64,000 bases of DNA from Calendula officinalis (lineage: Eukaryota; Streptophyta; Magnoliopsida; Asterales; Asteraceae): positions 1,617,001 through 1,681,000 of the forward strand of contig OY970824.1 in NCBI GenBank assembly GCA_963853835.1, read 5' to 3'. A program made the translations under genes and the position numbers. Shown here one piece after another: positions 46,173-57,152 of the stretch. Position 1 is the stretch's first letter. Every line of letters begins with the position of its first letter. The notes under the pieces are model-generated. The model had not been told where the DNA came from. It was given only the letters and a program-made list of their open reading frames with translations, and did not search any database.

Positions 46173-49100
46173 ATGGCGTCCACCATTTTAGCTTTCATCT
46201 TCATCGTACTTCTCAAACTCTCCGCCGCCGCTCCAATCCAAAACCTCACCAATTTATTCACCTCCGTCCTCGTTTTTGGCGACTCAACCGTCGACACCGG
46301 CAACAATAACTACATCACCACCTCATTCCAAGCCGACCACGTTCCGTACGGCGTAGACTTCCCCGGAAAGATCCCCACCGGCCGGTTTTCTAACGGAAAA
46401 CTCGTGCCGGATTTCTGGGTTTCCTTAATAGGCTTAAAAGAAACTATTCCGCCGTACTTGCAGCCGAATCTCACAGATTTCGACATCCGTACCGGAGTAA
46501 ACTTTGCTTCCGCCGGATCGGGGTATGATGACGTCACTACTGAGCTTTCTCTGGTGATTCCGGTGTCGAAACAAATGCAATACTTTAAACAGTATATTGC
46601 AAGGTTGAAGGAAGTTGTGGGGGTAAAAGAAGCGAAAAGAATAGTTAAGGGGGCGTTTGTGTCAATTAATGCAGGAACTAACGATTTCACTATTAACTAC
46701 TATGATCTCCGTACTAGAAGTGATGATTTTGCAATTGGTGATTATCAAGATTTTGTATTGAAGAAGCTTGAAAATTTCATTACTGTAAGTATATATTTTT
46801 CTTATATATGACGTGATAAATTTAAAGTTTCACAGTTTTTATGTAAAATATAAGTTAAAATAAATTAAAATGAATAGTTATGAATAACGAGTCATATTCC
46901 TTTTGGCTAAATTAAAATTAATAATATTTTAAATTAAAAGTAAGATTGAAAATGTAATTTCACTTTATTAATCAACATAATGGATGAAATCAAATACTTT
47001 TTCTGATTCAAAATAAGTGATACACTTTGAGTTTCACGATTTTAGGCAAAAGATTATAATGATGATTAAATTAGATTAATTGGATAGTTAGTGGGGAGTG
47101 AGTCTCACACCTTTTGAATAAAGTGAAGTTAATAATGTTTAAAAGTAAAAAGTAAGGGTAAATTAGTCATTTCATTTTGTTAAAGTAAATAGTTAGTCGG
47201 TGTAGGTCTCATTATTTTTTTACCAAATAAGGTAATTTTTGAAAATGTGTCACTTATTTTGAATAATCCAAAAAAAGAAAGCGTGTCAATTATTTTGAAT
47301 CGGATGAAGTAATAATATTACAAAATAAAATTAAGGAATTATACATGTCAATCATTTTATGGATAAAATGAAAAAGCATGACCCGTCCAATCAATTTTTT
47401 TAGGTCCTATGCAATATTTTAAAAATGATTCCTTTAAATAAATAAAAAAAACATGTTTTCAAATAAGTAAAGTTTTTTCATCAAATTAAAAGTTCGCCTA
47501 AATTCCTAGTTATATGCGCGGTTTTGTCATTTGAGTCATTTAGTACGCTCATTTTCAATATTTCAATTGATTCAAATAGACTTAAACATATACATATCTG
47601 ATTATATGTAAATGGTCCCTAAATTTAGTTGGTTATGAGCGGATGACATGTGGTACATGCTCACATCCGGCCTGATAATGAAGTACAAAAACTTTGATTG
47701 AAATGAAGCAATTTTTTCCTCATAATCTTATTAAATTGATATAATTTCTGTTGTTCGAAATAATAATTAGGAGCTCTATGATCATGGATGTCGAACAATG
47801 GTGGTTTCTGGTCTTCCACCGATGGGGTGTTTACCGATTCAAATGTCGACTAGATTCACAAGAACTTGCATACATGAGCAAAATTTTGAAGCTCGAATCT
47901 ATAACAAGAAGCTAGTGACTTTGTTACGTCAGATTGAATCTTCTCTCCAAGGGAGCTTAATTATTTATGCTGATATCTACACTCCGTTGGCGAATATGAT
48001 TCGAAATCCACAAAAACATGGTAAGTTCTTAATATTAAATCGTAGTATTGTAATATAGGAGTACCTTTTAGACAATAAGATTTCTAAAAAAATAATATTT
48101 TATTTCGTTTAAGTAGATATCAAATTAAGATAATACTTATACAGGTATACTACCTCCGTATTAACAATAGTAGTACATTTGAACTTTATGGTTTTTGTAC
48201 TAATAGATTGAAATTTGAGTTAAGATATATTAAAGTGGACAGTTACTGAAATACTGGTCCCACTTTTTTTTGAAAAAAATAATATTAATAATGTTTAAAA
48301 TGAAAAAATAATGATAAAAATATAATTTTACTTTAATAATGTGAATAGAGTTAATTGAGAATGAATCCTATTTTTTTACAAAATAAGATAAACTTTAAAA
48401 GTATTTCATTTATTTTAATCCACTCTTAAATAATGTATTACTTATTTTAATATGTAGGTATTATATTTTTTTCACTACTAAATAGTTATGGGGTCATTAG
48501 GAAAAAAAAACATTTGCAAAAATCAATCCTATTTTAAGAGGTTTTTCAAAAATTCTGTACAGCCCATTAATTTTCCATTCCATTCCGTACAAAAATACAT
48601 GTTGTCCAAAAAAAAAAAAATAAAAAAAAAATACTCAGATTAATTTTGTAATACAAAAATACTTGTAAACCCATTAATTTTGTAATGATTCTATCGTTTA
48701 CAATGTAATGATCTCACTTACTTATAACCATGTGTATTTTGTCTAAAGAACATTTAATACTAGATGTAGAAAGTAATATGATTATGTAATTTAAATTACG
48801 TTTCAAATTAGAAATTACTACAGTATTATTTAAAAACACGGAAAAAAAGGAATTAAATCATAATCTCACACAGACAAAAGTTTAGGGGTAATAATGAAAA
48901 TTTAAATGGTTACAAAAGTTGAATTAAATAAAGGGATTGATATGACAGTCCTAAGGGCTGCAATAATACATGCATTAGAAGCTTGTATTTTAATCCACAA
49001 TCGACTCTTAAATTTCAGAAACTACTATATTGTACAACCTTTTATGTACTTAATGATGGCTGTTATTATCAAAACCCATAAATAAATTATGTTTTTTACA

Positions 49101-50110
49101 CAGATGAGTGATGTAAAGGAGCAACAAATTGTGTCCAAATTGAGTTGATAGCCTTTTTATATTCCAAAAGTTATTTTTTTTAAAAATAATATTTTATAAA
49201 ATCTAAGTGTTATATGTACTTCCTCCGATTCAAAATAAGTGTTACACTTTCCTAATATGAGTGATTCAAAATAAGTGTTACACTTCCCTTATTTGATACA
49301 TTTTTGTATATAAAATTATCATTTTATCCTTACTTAACTTTATTAAATATTATTAATTTGTCCTTCCCAACCATATTGTGGGATCCTTTCTCACTAATTA
49401 TCTCCTTTAATCAATCATAATTTCTATTACAATATTTTGCATCAAAATACGTGAAAGTACAAGTGTATTACTTATTTTGAATCGGAGGAGTATAACATAC
49501 TCCCTCCGTCCCACAAAAAACTTCCCATTTGGCTTTTGCACATGTTTTTAGGTAATAGTTAGTGGTGGGGTAATTAATAATACTTTTGATTAAAATATAA
49601 GGTTAGATTGGAGAGAGAAAGATAGTTAGTGGATATTAGTGGTGGGGTTTTTAATAATAATAGTTTTTTATTGGGTGGAGCCCACCAAATATGGGAAATG
49701 AGAAGTTTTTTGTGGGACAAAAGTTTAGAGTGAAATGAAAAGTTTTTTTGTGGGACGGAGGGAGTATTAGATACTGTTTAGGAAACCAAAAAAAACGTAA
49801 ACAGTAAATTGAGTACGACTTTTATATAATAGTACAATAACAGTTTTAAAGATATGCAATACTTGATCTCAAAAATGGATTTGCAGGATTTATCGAAACG
49901 AAAGTGGGATGTTGTGGAATAGGGTTTTTGGAAGCAGGTCCATATTGTACAGCATTTACTCCAATATGTCCAAACCCTTCAAACCACTTGTTTTTTGATA
50001 GCGTTCATCCAAGTGAAGCTGCGTACCGTTACGTTACCAAAACCCTTTTGGGACATATCATCCGTCGTTTGAATAAATCTCCCAAATTTGCAGTAAAAAG
50101 CTTGGATTAG
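46173..50110 (+). CDS. GDSL esterase/lipase, three exons, 361 aa
   Basis: Exons are 46173..46784, 47771..48020 and 49887..50110, joined in frame to 361 residues. A signal peptide covers about residues 1-20. Block I is VFGDSTVDTGNNN with nucleophile Ser38. Block II is NFASAGSGYDD, block III is NAGTNDF, and block V is FDSVHPSEAAY with Asp325 and His328, completing the SGNH-type catalytic set. The middle contains VVSGLPPMGCLPIQ, typical of plant members. These are secreted serine esterases acting on lipids, cutin or other esters; the substrate is not predictable. The usual five-exon plant structure is reduced to three. Introns hold several MITEs: 46997 in intron 1; 48150, 48941, 49219 and 49500 in intron 2. 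Confidence 0.95.
46997..47309. mobile_element. Stowaway MITE, group B, in GDSL intron 1
   Basis: CTTTTTCTGATTCAAAATAA left end and TTATTTTGAATCGGATGAAG right end are flanked by TA. The internal sequence parallels the copy at 4713. Confidence 0.88.
48150..48458. mobile_element. Stowaway-like MITE, diverged, in GDSL intron 2
   Basis: The CTACCTCCGTATTAAC left end and TTTTAATATGTAG right end with TA flanks follow the group B layout but have accumulated changes, so it is an older insertion. Confidence 0.65.
48941..49080. mobile_element. Family-C short MITE in GDSL intron 2
   Basis: Begins 'gatatgacagtcctaagggctg' (22 bases including the half-palindrome region) in degenerate form and ends 'gctgttattatcaaaaccc', matching the ends of the 14950 copy. 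Confidence 0.65.
49219..49490. mobile_element. Stowaway MITE, group B, in GDSL intron 2
   Basis: CTTCCTCCGATTCAAAATAA left end and TTATTTTGAATCGGAGGAG right end with TA flanks (49217-49218 and 49491-49492). 272 bp, non-coding. Confidence 0.9.
49500..49764. mobile_element. Stowaway MITE, group A, in GDSL intron 2
   Basis: Perfect CTCCCTCCGTCCCAC and GTGGGACGGAGGGAG ends with TA flanks (49498-49499 and 49765-49766). It lies seven bases from the preceding element and 122 bp before exon 3. Confidence 0.92.
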
Positions 50111-50437
50111 GCTTTTTTACTTTTTGTTTTTCCTAAATAGAAATGACTAGATCCAAAAACAATGTTCAAAGTTTATTGCACCATGTACAAGTTGTACCAG
50201 ATGTTATGCTTTGGAAATTGTCATTTCTTATCTGGAAAAATGGCCTTATTGCTATAAATGGAAATAGTTTTCAAATTATGTGTTAAATTATCTTTGAAAT
50301 TATATATTGTAGTAGAAAAAGTAACAAAATACTAGTTTGGGTCTACTAAATTTGGGCTAGGGCCCAAAGAGAGAGCCGAGCCGAGCTTGAAGGCTTTAAG
50401 ATTTGGAAGATGTTATTTACAATTTACACCATAAAAA

Positions 50438-50855
50438 GAGTTAATTATATTTAATTTCAAAAATTACACTGATGGTCCTTATTTTTGAAAGGTTTTTCAC
50501 CGATGGTCCTTTACCAAAATGTCCGTTTATATTTCAAGTTAACTAACATCACATGTGATGCACTTGGGGGTATTTTGGTCAATTTGTCTTCCCCCTTCTC
50601 ATTTAAATTACACGGATGGTCTTTTAGGTTTATAGCAAATTCCACCAATGATCTTTTAGTTTCAAAAATTTACCAAAATACCCCCTAGTGCATCACATGT
50701 GATGTTAGTTAACTTGAAAAATAAACGGACATTCTGGTAAAGGACTATCGGTGAAAAACCTTTCAAAAATAAGGACCATCGGTGTAATTTTTGAAACTAA
50801 AGGACCATTGGTGAAATATGCTGTAAACCTAAAGGACCATCCATGTAATTAACTC
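50438..50855. mobile_element. Mutator-like foldback MITE, second copy
   Basis: Starts GAGTTAATTA and ends TAATTAACTC, with long inverted arms containing 'tttttcaccgatggtccttta'-type sequence. A perfect 9-bp duplication CCATAAAAA flanks it (50429-50437 and 50856-50864). The left arm lacks a piece present in the right arm. The same family lies in intron 3 of the GRAM gene. Confidence 0.92.
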
Positions 50856-50864
50856 CCATAAAAA

Positions 50865-52147
50865 ATAATTTTCTCTATCACACCGTATAAGTTTCAAAGT
50901 AGATTATATACATAGTAGTATGTGATAAACTTTTTTTTAGTGTATATATATTATCTCCCTTAAAAATTTATATTCATGTGTGTAAAAATATGAAACTTCA
51001 CTAAAAACCAACCAACTAATCACATACAATGGCCACAATGTAGTCAAAAAAGAACCCATAAACTAACAAAAAAACATTGTACAATTACATATAACAAAAT
51101 ATGATAAAACACGGTTCAAAATTTACTTGCTCAAATTTTCTTCCAGCTACGGTCAACACCGTGGTTGACTGAAACAAATCATCAATCCGAGCTACAACTG
51201 TCTTCAATGGTGAACTAAACATGTTTATCTGCATATTTCCCAATATCTTGAAGATTATGAAACCTTCGATTTATGTAAGCGGGAAGCAAAGTTCCTGCTA
51301 CTAGAATCTTCAAATCTACGATTCTTCTCTCGATCGTTCATTGAATATGACTCATGTAGGTTATCTATTATAGTTTAAATAATTTACAAGTAAATATTTG
51401 AATTTATCGTTAAGCCTTTTGGTTCAAAACTAATGGACTCAATTAACCCAATGGACTCACTTGGTCCATTTAATATTGTTAGCCTAATGGCTCACATAGT
51501 CCAATAATCCATGTGAGTTTTGTCGAGTGTGTAATGTGTTGACTATACAATTCTTACAAATCAAACAATCAACTTCCACTATCATTATATTCTGATATTC
51601 TTAATCCCAATAATCACCATCTATGTAAAACCGAGAAAACGCCAAATTCATAAATAACAAAAGTGATGTTTTTGAAATTTTTTAATAACCATGATAATAA
51701 CTTTTTTTAAACAGGAAATTAGTTATTTAGTGGTCCGAGTCATGCAGTGACATTCAAACGAACTGTCTCTTCGAACATATCTTCATTTCTTTCGGGAATA
51801 AACCCCACCATCTTTTGTATTTCCATGTAATGCCTTTAATAAGTCTTAAACTCAAAATCTTTTGAAAGAAAACCTACAAAGTTTGATGGCTAATTTATCA
51901 TGATAATAACAGGGTAAATATATAATACAACTAGATTATAACCCGTGAAAAATCACAATATGGTAACGATAACGCATACTCGCATAGGCGTAGATCCAAC
52001 TTAAAAAGGTTTACAATAACGTGCATATGAATTCATAGGAAATACCATATATATCCCTTCTAATTCGTCGAGTCATTTCAAAGTAAAAAAAAAAGTTGAG
52101 ACCCATTCTGACAAAATTACCCCTTAATCTATCCATTATTTTCACCC
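50865..52147. other. Intergenic between GDSL and PRA1 genes
   Basis: No intact gene. A minus-strand stretch at 51170-51345 translates into a short protein-like piece but is broken by stops. At 51931-51955 the minus strand shows a Helitron-like 3' end (CACGGGTTATAATCTAG then T); no matching 5' end was found. Confidence 0.5.
51931..51955 (-). mobile_element. Orphan Helitron 3' end
   Basis: The minus strand reads a weak hairpin around GTGATTTTTCAC, then GGGTTATAAT, CTAG and host T. It closely resembles the 3' end of the Helitron at 55532. It lies about 200 bp upstream of the PRA1 start codon. Confidence 0.5.
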
Positions 52148-52798
52148 ATGTCCTCCTCCCAAAACCTCCCGATCTCAGATCCTCCGTCGTACGCCACCGG
52201 AAATGCCGCCTGGTCATCGGCCATTTCCGCCACCCCTGCCTTACGCGCATTCCTAGGGCGTCTCACCGAGTCCACTAGACGCGCCTTCGCTCGCCGTCGT
52301 CCGTGGTACGAGCTAGTCGATCGGACCGCCTTCTCGAAACCAGATTCACTCACCGACGCCACATCTCGCATCCGCAGAAACTTCAATTACTTTCGCGTGA
52401 ACTACATCACGTTACTCTCCGCCGTGCTCGCGTTCTCTCTCCTTTCGCATCCATTCTCTCTCCTCACAATCGTCTCTCTCGTCGCTGCCTGGCTCTTCCT
52501 CTACATCTTCCGAGCTCCCGATCAGCCGGTTGCTATCGGCGGCCGTACATTCTCCGACCGTGAAATTCTAGGGATTTTAGTTGTTCTCACGGTGTTCGTA
52601 TTTTTCCTTACTAGCGTTGGTTCACTGCTCATGTCCGCAACATTGACAGGGCTAGGAATTATCTGCGTTCATGGTGCAATTAGAGATCCAGAAGATCTGT
52701 TCCTCGACGATCAAGAGATTCCTGGCACTGGACTGTTTTCTTCGTTCACCGGAGCTGCAACTTCCGCCGCCGTCGCCGATGTGATGGCGCGTGTTTGA
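52148..52798 (+). CDS. PRA1 family protein (PRA1.B type), 216 aa
   Basis: A single-exon protein of 216 residues. The N-terminal cytosolic part contains RRPWYELVDRTAFSKPDS and SRIRRNFNYFRVNY, the plant prenylated-Rab-acceptor signature. Two hydrophobic hairpins follow: about residues 85-120 (LLSAVLAFSLL...AWLFLYIF) and 140-180 (ILGILVVLTVFVFFL...GIICVHGA). The C-terminus is short and acidic (DPEDLFLDDQE). PRA1 proteins sit in ER, Golgi and endosomal membranes and act in Rab-dependent vesicle traffic. Lack of introns and length fit the family. GC content is higher than in the surroundings, as usual for intronless plant genes. Confidence 0.95.
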   Translation: MSSSQNLPISDPPSYATGNAAWSSAISATPALRAFLGRLTESTRRAFARRRPWYELVDRTAFSKPDSLTDATSRIRRNFNYFRVNYITLLSAVLAFSLLSHPFSLLTIVSLVAAWLFLYIFRAPDQPVAIGGRTFSDREILGILVVLTVFVFFLTSVGSLLMSATLTGLGIICVHGAIRDPEDLFLDDQEIPGTGLFSSFTGAATSAAVADVMARV

Positions 52799-54424
52799 AC
52801 AAATTAGGTTTGATTTCTGATATGCAACTATCATCGATTATTACGTCTTTGTTTCTAGATATTTTATCATTTTTCCTATTGCTTGTTGTAGATTTGTATA
52901 AGATCAGATACAATTCATGATTTTTCGGCTACACAATTGTAGTTTGACACTTTGTTCGATTTTTACTAGTATTCCTGATTGATTCCATTCCATTTACTGC
53001 AATTTAAAGTTCATCAATGAAGCTTATTACATTTAATCAAAGTTCATCATGTGATCTTATGAAAAAAAAGTGCTTGTTTGGTGTAATCAAATTTCTGTAA
53101 TATCTCATTTCGTGATTGTACTTCATCAACTTTAGATCTGTAACAAGATTATTCGATTAATATTGAATAGAAAACTATGCATCTTACGATCGAACATTTG
53201 ATGCAAATTTAACACAAATGAAGTCTAACTATAATAACCACCATTTCAATGCTAATTTACTTGCTATATTCTTAACATTTGTTTAGGTAACATATGCAAA
53301 TCCAGAAACTCATTATCATGAGTTTAATGTGTGTTTCCAAATCACGTATTTGTTTAAATTTTTATATCAATTTTCTCCATTTTGCTTACTAGACTTTATA
53401 AGAACAAAAACGTTGTGAATATATACTATTTCTCATTGTTCATAGTGCAGTGGTACAGTTTGTGCACGAAGGACTCGCTCACTCGCACAACTGAAACAAA
53501 GCGGCCCATAAACTGGTCAACTAGATTTTGCTAGGCCCATCTATATTGGCCCATTTACTAAAATCATTTGTACACCAGGTAAAATCAAAAGCATAACTAA
53601 CTTTTTTTCTTTCAAAAAAGTATTCCTAATTTAGTAGGCTTCCCACGATGATCTAGCTCTGTTCCTGATGTATACATCTTCCTTTCACATTGGAAAACTC
53701 TGCAACCAAAAAGAAAAAATCCCAAATTTATTAAATTAAAAAGAAAACTCTGCAACCAAAATCAGATACAATTTTATATTTTTCTCCTCCCAAATTTATT
53801 AAATTAAATCGTGTGTTTCCAGTATTTTAAATGAAATAAAATATTACACAGTATATTAAATGGCGACTGTCACTAATTATTCCTGCATACACAAAAAGCA
53901 CGTATAAGAATCATAAATTTAGGACGTATTTTGTTTAAAAGATGTTCAGATTTATAAAGTACATTAATTGAAAGTACTTAATTACAGTTTGGATAAAAAA
54001 AAATTATGATTTTTATATATGGGAAAACTGAGTTCTATAGAATATAAGATAAAATGAGAATGAGTAGATAAATAAATAAAAATCGAATAATAATATACGC
54101 ATTTAAAAAGAAGAATAACGACAACTCTAATGGTTGTCATTAAGATATATAAAGACGTTAATTAAAAATTTGTACATCAATTGATAACAAACTTAAAGTA
54201 CAAATTTTTTATGCATTTAATATTTTTTTTTATAAACAGCTCTTATGGCTATCATTAACAAAACACATTAAAAAATACCATCCCGTGTCAAAATGCTGTA
54301 AAAAATATTGTGTTTATGTATATATCAATCATAAGTATAGTGTACACAGAAGGAGAATCATACCATGCAAGATATTCAAAGCGTTTGTAACTTTCTGTTT
54401 TGTAACTTAGTGAGAGAAGAGTTA
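52799..54424. other. Intergenic between PRA1 and MIR390, no gene
   Basis: AT-rich with PRA1 3' UTR at the left. A family-C MITE-like copy lies at about 54109-54270, just downstream (on its strand) of the MIR390 hairpin. Confidence 0.55.
54109..54270. mobile_element. Family-C short MITE, diverged copy
   Basis: Starts 'gaataacgacaactctaatggttgtcatt' in degenerate form and ends 'acagctcttatggctatcatt', with the 'aaatttgtacat' middle of the family. Confidence 0.6.
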
Positions 54425-54535
54425 GGTGGAAGAAACAATGAGGCTCAAGATAGATAGCGCCACAAAGATATATACATGTATTTATATATAATTGGCGCTA
54501 TCCCTCCTGAGCTTTACAGATTCTTTCAACTGTTT
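54425..54535 (-). ncRNA. MIR390: MIR390 precursor hairpin
   Basis: The minus strand at 54514..54494 is identical, over all 21 bases, to plant miR390 as I remember it (starts AAGCTCAGGAGG, ends GATAGCGCC). After a loop of about 32 nt rich in TA, the other arm (about 54461..54440) begins GGCGCTATCTATCTTGAGCC and pairs with it, with a few mismatches as usual for miR390*. The arms continue to pair partly outside the duplex. miR390 is loaded in AGO7 and triggers tasiRNA production from TAS3, which restrains auxin response factors; that is established knowledge. A TATA box lies upstream at 54744-54752. Confidence 0.95.
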
Positions 54536-54743
54536 TTTATAATACACACATCAATATCATGGTTATCAAAATCATACATTTGCCAGCACAAGTTTCTACA
54601 TATATTTTGATGTATGTGGTGGGTTGATAACTGTGTTTTGGTATATACATACATTCATGGGTGTATATATATAACCCATGAATGTATATAAACTACTCCG
54701 TATAAAGGTAAAAGTGATGGGAATGCTCATGGTGCCAAGGTCA

Positions 54744-54752
54744 TATTTATAG
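54744..54752 (-). promoter_or_regulatory. Putative TATA box of the MIR390 transcript
   Basis: The minus strand reads CTATAAATA, a perfect plant TATA box, about 240 bp upstream of the mature miRNA. This distance is typical for pri-miRNA starts. No other strong TATA with better context is nearby, although AT-rich runs exist at 54660-54690. Confidence 0.6.
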
Positions 54753-54770
54753 GAGGGGAAGACAGATATA

Positions 54771-54813
54771 GGTGTGGGGGGGGGGGGGTGGGGGGGGGTG
54801 GGGGTGGGTGGGG
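54771..54813. repeat. Long G tract with quadruplex potential
   Basis: About 43 bases almost only G, with single T interruptions that split it into at least five runs of three or more G. It lies 20-60 bp upstream of the MIR390 TATA box (C-rich on that strand). Confidence 0.9.
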
Positions 54814-55316
54814 AATGCTAGATTATGGTATTTGGCACTCAATACTATTTACTCCTAGTTTAATTCAAAGTACTCTTTTACAACCTAACAAAATACCATT
54901 CACTTATAAAATACCTTAAAGAAAAAAAAAAACTTCATTGATCTCCTCTCTACTATGTTATTTCACCATTAAAGTGGCACACAACATCACTCACACAACG
55001 CCATGGGGTGGTGGCACAACCAGTTTACGTTGTCATGTATGTGGCGCCACGATAGTACCGTTTCTTGTTACACGCACACACAAATATATCTAGCTGGATA
55101 TTTTAAAGTATTCTCTTTTAAATGTGATTAAGATTATATAACTTCCAATTTGATAGATAGCTTAATTAGAATTTACTTTAATGTTTAGATATCTAGAATA
55201 TTTTCTAATTAAATGATTATAAAGCACAATAAATATCAATAATGCTTTAAAAGCAATTTCTGTTAATAAATTTGATTAAACCAATCTGCTATTTATATGA
55301 TTGACATGGTAATATG
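54814..55316. other. MIR390 upstream region, no gene
   Basis: No coding region is seen. Probably promoter sequence of MIR390 on its right side. Confidence 0.45.
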
Positions 55317-55616
55317 TAAGGGTGGTAATTTCTGACCCGACACGAAACCCGACCTGAAACAACACAAAAATAAACAAGTTTGGGTTGGGGTAAAAAATAA
55401 TTGGGTCGGTCTCGGGTTGAGTGAGCTGGCCCGTTTATTAAACAGGTTAGGTTCGGGTCAATCATAATTTAAATGGGTCGACCCGCCAACCCGTTAAATT
55501 ATTAAAATATATTTTAAAATATATATATTTACTAGCCTATAACCCGTGATGAATCACGGGCGGCTTATAAAATTTTCTTTAATTAATATAATTTTTTTTT
55601 AGTTACATGTAAATTA

Positions 55617-55860
55617 AACCCTCCGTCCCACAAAAAAATTTTCATTTCTCTTGGACACAAGCTTTTAGGAGATATTTAGTGGTGACTTTCTTGGTAAAAT
55701 ATAAGATTAGATTGGATTGGAGAGAGAAAGTGTTTTAGTGTAGAATAATTAGTAATAATATTATTTTATTAAGTGGACCACTCAAATTTAAGAAATGATA
55801 ACTTTTTTGTGTGACAAAATTTTAATGAGAGATGAGAATTTTTTTATGAGACAGAGGGAG
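55617..55860. mobile_element. Stowaway MITE, group A, inside the Helitron
   Basis: ACCCTCCGTCCCAC left end and GAGACAGAGGGAG right end with TA flanks (55615-55616 and 55861-55862). Confidence 0.82.
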
Positions 55861-55964
55861 TATATATTATTACTAAAGTCATTCGTTATAAATTTACATG
55901 ATAAACAATCATAAGATAAGGGTACAAAATATTTAAAAACTTAAAATATATGTATAATATAAAA

Positions 55965-56702
55965 TAGACGTGGCAAATGGTTGTGTCATGTCGAGTTCGT
56001 GTCGTGTCGGAACCTTAAGCGTGTTGAGACCCCTAAACCCAAACCCGACACGTTTAATAAACGGGTTCAAAATGTTGACCCAAACCTGACACGGTTAATT
56101 TCGTGTCAACCCGACCCAACCCAATTACGTCGTTTAAGTGGTGAAAATTCAGATAAATCGATTAAACATAATAATAATAAAAAATTCATATGATCGATAA
56201 ACATAAAAAAACTTAAAATCGATAAACATAAAAAAAAAATTCATCCTTCATATGATCATATCCTCTAACCTAATTCAAATTGTTGTGTTTAAGCACTTGA
56301 TTTGTTGTTTTCGTATAAAATTAGAGTAAAAAGATCCTTATAAAATTAGAGTAAAAAGATCCTATAAATCAAGGCAAACATTACCAATAATCTCAAACCT
56401 AATTAGATTTTAAGCTCAAATGAAATAAGAGCCCAATCTTTTCTACTACAACTACTAAGTAATAATATTTACATATAATATACTTAAAAATATAAGATTC
56501 ATTAAAATATATACATACTTAAACGGGTTTTTCGGGTTACCTTTGAGTTGAGTATATTGAGACTAACCCAACCCGTTTATTTTCCGTGTCGTGTCGAGTC
56601 AACCCGTTTACTTAAACGTGTCGAAACCTCTAACCCAAACCCACTAATTTCGTGCCGGGTTCATGTCGAGTTGTCGTGTTGTGTCTGATTTTGGCAGATC
56701 TA
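55965..56702. mobile_element. hAT-type element inside the Helitron, 738 bp
   Basis: The ends TAGACGTGGCAAA and TTTTGGCAGATCTA are imperfect inverted repeats. A perfect 8-bp duplication ATATAAAA flanks it (55957-55964 and 56703-56710). The arms are 'cgtgtcg' type repeats. Confidence 0.88.
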
Positions 56703-57062
56703 ATATAAAAGACACAACGTGAACATTTATTGATATGTAAAATTAGATAACTTAAAGTTTAATTCTAATAGATGGAATCTATATTTAATTTTGATTAAAT
56801 TTTTTGTAGTACTTCATGGTAGACAACGTTGATGTCTTCTTACTAACTTTCCCGTCTTTATCGTATACCAATAACTTCAATCCTTTATAACTTTTTACCC
56901 TAGAAACAACGACATAGAGAGATAAAATTTCGGTTAGAGTATTGAAATAATGTCAAGTTTATAAGTGAGTAGGCCTATGAGCATGCACAAATTGTAGCAC
57001 AAATATCATCTCTCTTTCGTTTATAAAAGGAAAAAAATAATAATATAGCATTTCATATATCC

Positions 57063-57152
57063 GTATATAATTTTTAGATAGACTCAAAAGTTTGAAAGTT
57101 TTTAAAACGTATATAATTTTTAGATAGACTTAAAAGTTTGAAAGTTTTTAAA
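57063..57152. repeat. Tandem duplication, 2 x ~44 bp, inside the Helitron
   Basis: The unit 'gtatataatttttagataga' plus about 24 bases occurs twice in direct order with one base change. Confidence 0.85.
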
